DNA from: an uncultured Duncaniella sp.
Lineage (GTDB): Bacteria; Bacteroidota; Bacteroidia; Bacteroidales; Muribaculaceae
Assembly: GCA_910577255.1 (NCBI GenBank)
Contig: CAJTMH010000009.1
Span: 1 to 47,146, forward strand
Direction: 5' to 3'
Length of the DNA stretch: 47,146 nucleotides
Below, in pieces: positions 13,921-21,558 of this stretch. Within the stretch, counting starts at the first letter, position 1. Every line of letters begins with the position of its first letter. The notes under the pieces were generated by a model. It worked only from the letters and a program-made list of their open reading frames with translations, did not search any database and had not been told where the DNA came from. The position numbers and the translations under genes were made by a program.

Positions 13921-15483
13921 TTAAAACGGAGGGGCATCATCGGGGGCCGCTCCGAGGATATCTGCCGAACCGCCTTGGAAAGGACTCACCGGGTTAAAAT
14001 CGCCTCCACCCTCGTCGGCCACGGCATTGAGGCGCGACATCTTGGTGCCGCTTGTCATCTCCACTTCGCCGTCCCAGTTCTCGAAGCGCGCATAGCGTGA
14101 CTTAAACCGCATCTTGACGTCGTCCACACGACCGCTACGGTGCTTGGCCACGATGAACTCAGCCAATCCGCGGATATCGTTTCCGGCAGCATCAGTACCG
14201 GAACGCAGATAGTACTCCGGACGGTGGATGAAGCACACGATGTCGGCATCCTGCTCTATCGCACCACTCTCACGAAGGTCGCTCAGCTGCGGGCGCTTGC
14301 CATCCTTGCTGTCGGCGCCACGCGATTCCACGCTTCGGTTAAGCTGCGAGAGAGCCACGATGGGGATGTTGAGTTCCTTGGCAAGCTGCTTGAGTGAACG
14401 TGAAATCATTGACACCTCCTGTTCACGCGAACCGAATTTCATGCCCGATGCATTCATCAGCTGGAGGTAGTCGATGATAATGAACTGCACATTATGTTCT
14501 CTCACCAGTCGCCTGGCTTTTGTGCGGAGTTCGAAGATGGAGAGCGAAGCCGTGTCGTCAATAAACAGCGGTGCACTGTAGAGATTCTTCACGCGCGACA
14601 TCAGCTGGTCCCATTCCATCTGCGAGAGCTGTCCGCTCTTGATTTTCTCACCCTCGATCTCGCAAGTGTTCTGGATCAGACGGTTCACGAGCTGAAGGTT
14701 TGACATTTCGAGCGAGAAGATAGCCACAGGGATATTGTAGTTGACAGCCATGTTCTTGGCCATCGAGAGCACAAAGGCGGTCTTACCCATGGCCGGACGG
14801 GCAGCGATGATGATGAGGTCGCTTCGCTGCCAGCCTGAAGTAAGTTTGTCAAGCTCATGGTAACCCGACTCCAGACCCGACAGACCGGAGGCCCTGTTGG
14901 CCGCTGTCTGTATCTGCTCGATAGCAGCATTAATCACAGGGTCAATCTGGGTCACATCCTTCTTTACGTTTCGCTGTGATATTTCAAACAGCTTGCCTTC
15001 AGCCTCTTGGAGAAGATCGTCAACGTCATAGCTTTCGTCGAAAGCCTGCGCCTCGATCTGCGATGCGAATTTAATAAGTTCGCGCGCGAGATATTTCTGT
15101 GCCACGATTCGGGCATGAAATTCCACGTGAGCACCCGAAGCCACACGTGAGGTCAGCTCCGACACTCGCATCGGACCTCCGGCATTCTCAAGCTCACCCA
15201 TCAGACGCAATCTTTCCGTCACGGTGAGCATGTCGATTGACTGCTGGGCCGCACCGAGACTCTGGATGGCGGCATATATCTTCTGGTTAGAAGGCTCATA
15301 GAACGATTCCGGCTTGAGGATATCACACACCACAGTGTAGGCATCCTTTTCAAGCATTAGCGCCCCGAGTACAGCTTCCTCAAGGTCATTGTCGCGTGGC
15401 GGTATGCGTCCACCGTGATCAAATTTAGAAATATGTTCCGGTTTTCCTCCCCGGCGATTATTATAATTCGTTTCCTGAGCCAT
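13921..15483 (-). CDS. dnaB: Replicative DNA helicase DnaB
   Basis: From the ATG at 15483 the protein has 520 residues (MAQETNYNNRRGG). An upstream ATG at 15522 would place the promoter -7 box (15510-15517) inside the gene, so the shorter start is preferred. The N-terminal DnaB domain (about 30-130, NDLEEAVLGALMLEKDAY) packs the hexamer. The C-terminal RecA-like motor holds Walker A in AARPAMGKTAF, Walker B in IIIDYLQLM, and the DnaB motifs LSQLNRSVE and LRESGAIEQDAD. It unwinds DNA at the replication fork and loads with primase. Length is typical. It diverges from ispE. Confidence 0.97.
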   Translation of the reverse strand: MAQETNYNNRRGGKPEHISKFDHGGRIPPRDNDLEEAVLGALMLEKDAYTVVCDILKPESFYEPSNQKIYAAIQSLGAAQQSIDMLTVTERLRLMGELENAGGPMRVSELTSRVASGAHVEFHARIVAQKYLARELIKFASQIEAQAFDESYDVDDLLQEAEGKLFEISQRNVKKDVTQIDPVINAAIEQIQTAANRASGLSGLESGYHELDKLTSGWQRSDLIIIAARPAMGKTAFVLSMAKNMAVNYNIPVAIFSLEMSNLQLVNRLIQNTCEIEGEKIKSGQLSQMEWDQLMSRVKNLYSAPLFIDDTASLSIFELRTKARRLVREHNVQFIIIDYLQLMNASGMKFGSREQEVSMISRSLKQLAKELNIPIVALSQLNRSVESRGADSKDGKRPQLSDLRESGAIEQDADIVCFIHRPEYYLRSGTDAAGNDIRGLAEFIVAKHRSGRVDDVKMRFKSRYARFENWDGEVEMTSGTKMSRLNAVADEGGGDFNPVSPFQGGSADILGAAPDDAPPF

Positions 15484-15509
15484 AAAGTGTCTTCTTGTTT
15501 TTGCGGACA

Positions 15510-15517
15510 CAAAGTTA
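15510..15517 (-). promoter_or_regulatory. -7 box (TAACTTTG) for dnaB
   Basis: The minus strand reads TAACTTTG 27 nt upstream of the ATG at 15483. It supports that start over the longer frame. Confidence 0.55.
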
Positions 15518-15571
15518 ATCATTTTGATGCTTAATTCCGCTACCGGGAGAGGATTTATTAGGGAAAATTCC

Positions 15572-15579
15572 TACCTTTG
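15572..15579 (+). promoter_or_regulatory. -7 box (TACCTTTG) for ispE
   Basis: TACCTTTG lies 41 nt upstream of the ispE ATG at 15621. The -33 region is unclear. Confidence 0.5.
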
Positions 15580-15620
15580 CCCTACTCTTTCCTTCCACCA
15601 TACACTACCCCTCACGAATC

Positions 15621-16445
15621 ATGATTCTATTCCCCAACGCTAAAATCAATCTCGGGCTCGATATATTGCGCAAACGCCCTGACGGTTACCATGACATATC
15701 CACCGTGATGATGCCGGTGCCCTGGCATGACATCCTGGAGATAGTACCTGCCAAAGGCTCTGTGACCACACTTACCACAAGCGGCAACCCTGTAGAATGC
15801 CCGCCGGAGAAAAATCTCGTGATGAAAGCCTATCGCGCACTCGACAAGGTGGTGCCGTTACCCCCTGTCGACATATATCTGCGTAAAATCATACCTGACG
15901 GAGCGGGACTCGGAGGTGGATCGGCTGATGCCTCATTCACATTGCGGGGGCTCAATGACCTGTTCTCACTCAGCCTTACCGATGGTGAGCTGGCTGAAAT
16001 CGCGGCTTCACTCGGAGCCGACTGTCCTTTCTTCATATACAATAAACCGATGCTATGCACCGGGACCGGCACTGATCTCGCACCTATCGACATCAACCTC
16101 TCAGGGCTTACCATAGCGCTTGTGAAGCCTACCGTAAGCGTCCCAACTTCACAGGCTTATGCCAACACCACCCCGGCCATACCTGAGCAGCCGCTCCAGG
16201 AGCTTGTGAAAATGCCTGTAGCCCAATGGGGGCAGTCTGTGAAAAACGATTTCGAAGCCTCGGTTTTCCCATCTTATCCGGCCATTGCAGAGGTGAAATC
16301 ACAACTTGAATCCATGGGTGCCGTTTATGCATCCATGTCAGGTTCAGGCTCGTCAGTCTATGGACTCTTCGCCGGCAATGACATTTTGGCAGACGTGGTG
16401 GCAGAACGTTTCCCGGAATATAAAACTTTTGTGGCACGACTCTGA
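15621..16445 (+). CDS. ispE: 4-diphosphocytidyl-2-C-methyl-D-erythritol kinase
   Basis: This 274-residue GHMP-family kinase phosphorylates CDP-methylerythritol in the non-mevalonate isoprenoid pathway, using ATP. The N-terminus FPNAKINLGLDILRKRPDGYH is the IspE signature, the glycine-rich ATP loop PDGAGLGGGSADAS lies near residues 93-106, and the C-terminal GHMP motif reads MSGSGSSVYGLF. Length is normal. The pathway's first enzyme, Dxs, is also in this window (36385), though not adjacent. The gene diverges from dnaB and appears to be transcribed alone. Confidence 0.96.
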   Translation: MILFPNAKINLGLDILRKRPDGYHDISTVMMPVPWHDILEIVPAKGSVTTLTTSGNPVECPPEKNLVMKAYRALDKVVPLPPVDIYLRKIIPDGAGLGGGSADASFTLRGLNDLFSLSLTDGELAEIAASLGADCPFFIYNKPMLCTGTGTDLAPIDINLSGLTIALVKPTVSVPTSQAYANTTPAIPEQPLQELVKMPVAQWGQSVKNDFEASVFPSYPAIAEVKSQLESMGAVYASMSGSGSSVYGLFAGNDILADVVAERFPEYKTFVARL

Positions 16446-16634
16446 AAAGGGGATACTCATCATGCTTTTTAATTGGGGGAATGAACGTTATCCCACGTGA
16501 TTTGTTTAAAAAATAAGTCAGACCGCAGTAGGGTCATGCAAAAAAGCACCTGTGAACTGCTTCTCACGTAGGGTTTGGCAACCTTTTTGATAGACAGAAT
16601 AAGATAACACGATAATAAAAGAAAACTATATATT

Positions 16635-17270
16635 ATGAGTAACAACTCAAATCAATCAGAAAATAAGTCAGGACGCCACGACGAAACTCGTCTTCATCGC
16701 GAGGCAGAGGGCGCCGAAGTTCTCGATGACGTTCAGGAAGCTCAGGAAGAGCAGAACTCCGAGATTGACGAAGAGAACGAAATCATCAACAACGAACTCG
16801 CCAACATCGACGCTCTGAAACAACAGCTCATTGATGCTCAGGCGCAGGTGGAAAAAGAGAAGAAGGAATATCTCTTCCTGATGGCCGAGTTTGACAATTT
16901 CCGCAAACGTACTGTCAAAGAAAAATCCGACCTCATCAAGAATGCCTCCGAGAGTGTCCTCAAAGGTCTTCTGCCGATTGTCGACGATTTCGAGCGCGGC
17001 CTCGAAGCGAGCGCCAAAAGCGACGACCCCGCAGCTATCCGTCAAGGCATGGAGCTGATTTACCAGAAACTTATCAAGTTCCTGGCACAGAACGGCGTGA
17101 AGCCCATCGAAAGTACAGGCAAGCCGTTTGATTCTGAGCTCCACGAAGCCATAGCCATGGTCCCTGTGACCGATGAGGCTCAGAAAGGTGTAGTAATCGA
17201 CACCCCCACTAAAGGATATACGTTAAACGATAAAGTGCTCCGCCATGCCAAAGTGGCTGTGGGCCAGTAA
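16635..17270 (+). CDS. grpE: GrpE, nucleotide exchange factor of DnaK
   Basis: This 211-residue protein has an acidic, low-complexity N-terminus (about 1-50), a long coiled-coil helix (about 50-105) with YLFLMAEFDNFRKRTVKEK, a four-helix dimer region, and the C-terminal beta domain ending VLRHAKVAVG. GrpE releases ADP from DnaK during the chaperone cycle. It is 12 nt upstream of dnaJ; dnaK is not in the window. No CIRCE element is visible in the 190 bp upstream, consistent with Bacteroidetes lacking HrcA control. Confidence 0.96.
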   Translation: MSNNSNQSENKSGRHDETRLHREAEGAEVLDDVQEAQEEQNSEIDEENEIINNELANIDALKQQLIDAQAQVEKEKKEYLFLMAEFDNFRKRTVKEKSDLIKNASESVLKGLLPIVDDFERGLEASAKSDDPAAIRQGMELIYQKLIKFLAQNGVKPIESTGKPFDSELHEAIAMVPVTDEAQKGVVIDTPTKGYTLNDKVLRHAKVAVGQ

Positions 17271-17282
17271 CCACTTATTCCC

Positions 17283-18446
17283 ATGGCAGAAAAAAGAGAT
17301 TATTATGAAGTGCTCGGAGTCGACAAAAATGCCGACGAAAAAGCCATAAAAAGCGCTTACCGCAAGAAAGCCATCCAGTATCACCCCGACAAAAATCCGG
17401 GCGACAAGGAGGCTGAAGAAAAGTTCAAGGAGGCGGCGGAGGCTTATGATGTCCTCTCCAATCCTGAAAAGCGCGCTAAATATGACCAGTTCGGCCATAA
17501 TATGGGTCCACAGGGTTTCCCGGGCGGAGGTGGCGGCTTCCATGCCGGCGGCTTCTCAATGGAGGATATATTCTCGCAGTTCGGCGATATATTCGGTGGA
17601 GGATTCGGCAATATGGGTGGTTTCGAATCAGCGGGCGGACGCACTCGTCGTCGCCAACGCCGCGGTTCCGATCTCCGCATAAAGGTCAAAATGACACTCG
17701 AGGAGATTGCCACCGGTGTCACCAAAACCCTCAAAATCCCCACCCTCGTCAAGGATACACACTGTAATGGCACCGGTGCCAAGGACGGCACTGCGTTCAA
17801 CACGTGCCCCACATGTCATGGTTCGGGTACTGTGGTGCGCCAGCAGCAGACCCTCTTCGGTATCTCACAGGCAGCTGTTGAGTGTCCCCAGTGTCACGGC
17901 GAAGGCAAAATCATCACCGAAAACTGTACATATTGCCACGGCGAAGGTGTGGTACGCAAAGATGAGACTGTCTCATTCTCAATCCCGGCCGGCGTCAGCG
18001 ACGGACAGACCCTCACACTTAAAGGCAAAGGTAATGCCGCCATCCACGGTGGTGCCAACGGTGACCTCCTTGTGGTGATTGAGGAAATCAAGCACCCCGA
18101 ACTTATCCGCGACGGCAACGACGTGATATACAACCTTATGCTCGACATCCCCACCGCCACCCTTGGCGGATCAGTGGAAGTACCCACCATCACCGGACGT
18201 GCACGTCTTAAGATTCCTGCCGGCACGCAACCGGGCAAAGTGCTCCGTCTGCGTGGCAAGGGTCTCCCCTCAACCGACGGATACGGCACTGGCGATGAGC
18301 TCGTCAACGTGATGGTCTACATCCCCGAAGCTGTAACTCCCGAAGAACAGGCCACTATCGAGTCACTGCGCGGTAAGCCTAACATGACTCCTAACGAAGC
18401 CACCAAGAACCGCATCTTCTCAAAGCTGCGTCACATATTTGAATAA
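17283..18446 (+). CDS. dnaJ: Chaperone DnaJ, one zinc-ligand cysteine replaced
   Basis: This 387-residue DnaJ (Hsp40) stimulates DnaK ATPase and delivers clients. Domains: J domain 5-70 with HPD at 34-36, Gly/Phe-rich linker 72-118, zinc-finger region about 158-225, and C-terminal client-binding domain to about 375. Three of the four CxxCxGxG repeats are complete (Cys175/178, 201/204, 215/218). The first is DTHCNGTG: Asp158 stands where the first Cys is expected, with Cys161 kept. Zinc site I therefore has three Cys and one Asp. It follows grpE by 12 nt and is closed by a strong terminator at 18491-18543. Confidence 0.96.
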   Translation: MAEKRDYYEVLGVDKNADEKAIKSAYRKKAIQYHPDKNPGDKEAEEKFKEAAEAYDVLSNPEKRAKYDQFGHNMGPQGFPGGGGGFHAGGFSMEDIFSQFGDIFGGGFGNMGGFESAGGRTRRRQRRGSDLRIKVKMTLEEIATGVTKTLKIPTLVKDTHCNGTGAKDGTAFNTCPTCHGSGTVVRQQQTLFGISQAAVECPQCHGEGKIITENCTYCHGEGVVRKDETVSFSIPAGVSDGQTLTLKGKGNAAIHGGANGDLLVVIEEIKHPELIRDGNDVIYNLMLDIPTATLGGSVEVPTITGRARLKIPAGTQPGKVLRLRGKGLPSTDGYGTGDELVNVMVYIPEAVTPEEQATIESLRGKPNMTPNEATKNRIFSKLRHIFE

Positions 18447-18490
18447 AAGCTCGCGTTCACACCATACAGTGGACTGCGACGCACAAAATA

Positions 18491-18543
18491 AAATCACCCT
18501 CCAGCGCGACATTCGCATCAAGTCGCTGGAGGGTGATTTTTTT
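18491..18543 (+). terminator. Terminator of grpE-dnaJ
   Basis: AAATCACCCTCCAGCG (18491-18506) and CGCTGGAGGGTGATTT (18524-18539) form a 16-bp stem followed by T residues to 18543. It lies between dnaJ and the convergent regulator gene and may serve both. Confidence 0.9.
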
Positions 18544-18558
18544 CATCTTATCACTTAT

Positions 18559-19527
18559 CTACTGCCGAGGAGTTATATCTTTTATCTCAACCAAATGATG
18601 CAATATGGCGAAAATTGTCAGTCCGGCAGGGGAATGTATCCCCAGTTTGGCACTCAGGTTGCGCCGATGAGTGGTGATAGTGTGTACCGACAGACATAGT
18701 TCATCGGCTATCTCCTTATTGGACAATCCTCTGGCCACACATTTTATTATATCCTTCTCCCGTTCGCTCAGAGAGTCGAGCAACGAATCAGTGACATCAG
18801 CCTTGTCATCTTCATTCCTCTCGTCGTTAGCCAACCGCGAGCGTAACGTCGACTCGAGGGCCTCTACAGCCGGCAGAAACAACTTGCTCTCCACCTCAAA
18901 ATGCGACATCATGTCACGCTCACACATCACTATGTCAAACAATGCCGAACTGAGCAGCAGATTGTCACGCTGATTATAATGATATATGAATATATCCTTC
19001 AGCTCGTTGAGCTTAGTGGCAGTATGGCTATGATTGACTGAGAATTTCGTGATGCTGAAATCATCTTTTATATGCCCTTTCAGCAGCTCGTCGACATACG
19101 AGAATATTGTGTCATTCTCATAGTCCATGTGCTTTTTCACCTCCACCACATAGTCGTCATAAAACTTCATGAGCAGAAACGCCACATCGTTAGAGTCGGA
19201 ATAGTTGATAGCCTCGATCAGTTTGTGGCGAATCTTGGGCAGAGTCATATCCACAAATGACGAATGAGCGCGTTTCAGATATCCCATCAATGAGGGCAGC
19301 TTCACCGGATAACGCTTATAGTCCTGATTGTTCAGAAGATTACACACAGCCAAGAAGGTGTCGACATCCACATTATAGCTTCTGCACACCTCGCTTATAG
19401 TCTTGTCGCCAAATCCGAAACCGATATCAAAACGGCTTATCACCATCAGAAGCAGATTATTATCGGCTACTATCTCCCTCATCTTGTTATGAGGTCTATA
19501 TTCCCTCTGTCTCGCTGTCATTTCCAA
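18559..19527 (-). CDS. Hemerythrin/RIC-like diiron domain fused to a LuxR-type DNA-binding domain
   Basis: This 322-residue protein has three parts. Residues about 14-66 resemble the ScdA_N (DUF542) domain, but its usual Cys-Cys pair is replaced (IGFGFGD, 35-41). Residues about 80-225 have the ligand pattern of a YtfE/RIC-type hemerythrin-like four-helix bundle: His88, His133 and Glu137 (HMDYE), His166 (NHSH), His209 and Glu213 (HFEVE). The spacing His88-His133 (45) equals that of YtfE His84-His129. Residues 253-316 are a LuxR/FixJ helix-turn-helix (LSEREKDIIKCVARGLSNKEIADEL). RIC proteins repair iron-sulfur clusters damaged by nitric oxide or oxidants; the fusion suggests a regulator sensing NO, oxygen or iron. 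Its target is not obvious: neighbours are dnaJ and mazG. A -7 box lies at 19574-19581. Confidence 0.85.
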   Translation of the reverse strand: MEMTARQREYRPHNKMREIVADNNLLLMVISRFDIGFGFGDKTISEVCRSYNVDVDTFLAVCNLLNNQDYKRYPVKLPSLMGYLKRAHSSFVDMTLPKIRHKLIEAINYSDSNDVAFLLMKFYDDYVVEVKKHMDYENDTIFSYVDELLKGHIKDDFSITKFSVNHSHTATKLNELKDIFIYHYNQRDNLLLSSALFDIVMCERDMMSHFEVESKLFLPAVEALESTLRSRLANDERNEDDKADVTDSLLDSLSEREKDIIKCVARGLSNKEIADELCLSVHTITTHRRNLSAKLGIHSPAGLTIFAILHHLVEIKDITPRQ

Positions 19528-19573
19528 ACTTTCATTATTATCCGCACTCTGACGGCACGCAAAATCACTGATG

Positions 19574-19581
19574 CAAAGATA
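19574..19581 (-). promoter_or_regulatory. -7 box (TATCTTTG) for the hemerythrin/LuxR regulator
   Basis: The minus strand reads TATCTTTG 47 nt upstream of the ATG at 19527. No -33 box is evident, which may indicate an activated promoter. Confidence 0.5.
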
Positions 19582-19749
19582 CTCACACCAAGCCGCTCAT
19601 GCCATACCTAAAAATAATGAAAAATCCGCGCATCCACACGAGTTTTATACCCATAAAGAATGACGGTATACCATCCGACCCTACTTTTTGGTATCACTCC
19701 CGCAACATATTTTCACCATTTCATATAAAAGTAATTCCCCGAAAAAATG

Positions 19750-19757
19750 TAACTTTG
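19750..19757 (+). promoter_or_regulatory. -7 box (TAACTTTG) for mazG
   Basis: TAACTTTG lies 82 nt upstream of the mazG ATG at 19840. The rest of the 312-bp gap 19528-19839 shows no gene. Confidence 0.5.
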
Positions 19758-19839
19758 CAAAATATTCCTAAGTATAAATCAATCAATCCGCGCCGACCAT
19801 CACCGGGCGGTGCCGACATAGTTAAACCAATTCATAATC

Positions 19840-20628
19840 ATGCATACTCGTCAAGAGAAAATCGAAGCCCTCGGACGCGTTATTGACACCCTCGACATTC
19901 TCCGTGTCAAATGCCCATGGGACGCAAAGCAAACCAACGAATCACTCCGCCCAAACACCATCGAAGAAGTCTACGAACTCTGCGACGCCCTCATCAATTC
20001 TGATGACGCCAACATCCGCAAGGAACTCGGCGATGTGTTGCTCCACGTGCTTTTCTATGCCAAAATAGGCGAAGAGAAGGAAGCGTTCGACATCGTGGAC
20101 GTGTGTGACGCGCTCAATTCCAAGCTCATCTTCCGTCACCCCCACGTGTTCGGCACCGTACATGTCGACTCCACCGACGAGGTGCTACAAAACTGGGAAC
20201 AGCTCAAGCTGAAAGAGAAAGGCGGAAACAAGACAGTGCTCTCAGGTGTGCCTAAAGCCCTTCCGGCAATGATCAAAGCCGACCGTATCCAGGAAAAAGC
20301 CGCCAACGTAGGTTTTGACTGGGAAAAACCCGAGCAGGTATGGGATAAGGTAAGAGAGGAAATGGACGAATTCTCCGAGGCCCTCGCATCAGGAAATCAC
20401 GAGGAGATGGAAGCCGAGATGGGCGACTTTCTTTTCAGCGTCATCAATGCAGCCCGGCTCTACAAGATAAATCCTGAGAACGCATTGGAAAAGACCAATG
20501 CAAAATTCATACGTCGATTCAATCACTTAGAGCAGCGTGCCAAGGAAATGGGCAAAGAACTCAACCAAATGACCCTCTCAGAGATGGACGCCCTGTGGGA
20601 AGAAGCAAAAAAACAGCTCAACGATTAA
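19840..20628 (+). CDS. mazG: Nucleoside triphosphate pyrophosphohydrolase MazG
   Basis: This 262-residue protein carries two MazG domains. The N-terminal one has CPWDAKQTNESLRPNTIEE, the EEVYELCDAL helix and ELGDVLLHVLFYAKI, which supply the metal-binding acidic residues. The C-terminal one has the matching EEMDEFSEAL and EAEMGDFLFSVINAARL. MazG hydrolyses (d)NTPs to monophosphates plus pyrophosphate and clears aberrant nucleotides; in E. coli it also lowers ppGpp. It is followed after 47 nt by a RecB-like nuclease gene, so the two may share a transcript. Confidence 0.96.
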   Translation: MHTRQEKIEALGRVIDTLDILRVKCPWDAKQTNESLRPNTIEEVYELCDALINSDDANIRKELGDVLLHVLFYAKIGEEKEAFDIVDVCDALNSKLIFRHPHVFGTVHVDSTDEVLQNWEQLKLKEKGGNKTVLSGVPKALPAMIKADRIQEKAANVGFDWEKPEQVWDKVREEMDEFSEALASGNHEEMEAEMGDFLFSVINAARLYKINPENALEKTNAKFIRRFNHLEQRAKEMGKELNQMTLSEMDALWEEAKKQLND

Positions 20629-20675
20629 TGTCAGGCTACTGACTTCTTCTAATCGCAACAGTTTTCACACCTTTT

Positions 20676-21449
20676 ATGGACTTCAACACACGCAATTTCC
20701 ATCCACGCGACCTGCTCCTGACTTTCGATGCCGAAAGCCACACTTATTACCACAATGGAACACCGTTTAAATCAGTGACAACCCTTGTGGAAGAGTGCTT
20801 TCCGCGCTTTGATGCAGTCTACTGGGCCAACCGCAAAGCTGCCCAGGAAGGAGTCACTCCCCAAGAGTTGCTTGACCGCTGGGAAAAGAACGCATGCCAT
20901 GCACGTAACCTCGGCACAGCAATGCACGAAAAAATCGAGCATTACTACCTGGGAGAAGATGCCGGCGACGATGCCGATGCCTTCTCCCTCTTCCGACTGT
21001 TTGCAGCCGACCACACCCTGCATCCTTACCGCACAGAGTGGCGCATATTCATCGAGGAATATGGCATAGCCGGCACGCTCGACTTTCTGGAGCTGACCCC
21101 CGACGGCACATTCAACATCTATGACTGGAAACGCTCGCAAAAACTCATCTCGCCGTCAGGTGAGGTTGAAATCCAGAGCCGATTCCACAAGACCGCCCTC
21201 TATCCGATTTCACACCTCGACGATACGTCATATTATCACTACGCCCTGCAACTGAGCATCTACCGTTACATTCTCGAGACTAAATATGACATCCGTGTGT
21301 CAGCAATGCGTCTTGGAGTGTTCCATCCATCCTACTCCACCTATTATATAGTAGATGTTCCTTATCTCCGCGACGAAGTGATAACCGTATTGGGCAACAA
21401 AGCGTTAAAAAAACCTAAAAATACTGATGCGGCTGTCACTTTTCATTAA
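20676..21449 (+). CDS. PD-(D/E)XK nuclease-family protein (RecB/Cas4-like)
   Basis: This 257-residue protein has the motifs of the RecB-like nuclease branch. These are RNLGTAMHEKIEHY (His84 in the GTxxH motif), Glu121 in RTEWRIF, Asp136 in GTLDFL, the catalytic DWK at 150-152 (NIYDWKRSQ), and the helical motif LQLSIYRYIL (Gln192, Tyr196). All core residues appear intact, so it should be catalytically active on DNA. There is no helicase domain and no CRISPR gene nearby. Such stand-alone nucleases occur as housekeeping repair proteins and in phages; the composition here matches the chromosome. Following mazG by 47 nt suggests a shared nucleotide/DNA maintenance role, as inference only. Confidence 0.75.
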   Translation: MDFNTRNFHPRDLLLTFDAESHTYYHNGTPFKSVTTLVEECFPRFDAVYWANRKAAQEGVTPQELLDRWEKNACHARNLGTAMHEKIEHYYLGEDAGDDADAFSLFRLFAADHTLHPYRTEWRIFIEEYGIAGTLDFLELTPDGTFNIYDWKRSQKLISPSGEVEIQSRFHKTALYPISHLDDTSYYHYALQLSIYRYILETKYDIRVSAMRLGVFHPSYSTYYIVDVPYLRDEVITVLGNKALKKPKNTDAAVTFH

Positions 21450-21558
21450 ATTGTGCCGTCTAACTGCATATATACCACGCCCGATCAAGGCATCCTACTC
21501 ATGACAGCTGAATATTTTAAGAATTATCAATATCACATTTCATAATTATTCATTTCAG

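Noticed and set aside
16446..16634. CIRCE or other heat-shock operator before grpE
   Set aside because: No TTAGCACTC-type inverted repeat was found.
19599..19886. 95-residue frame upstream of mazG
   Set aside because: It contains the mazG -7 box and overlaps the mazG start in another frame, with no recognisable domain.
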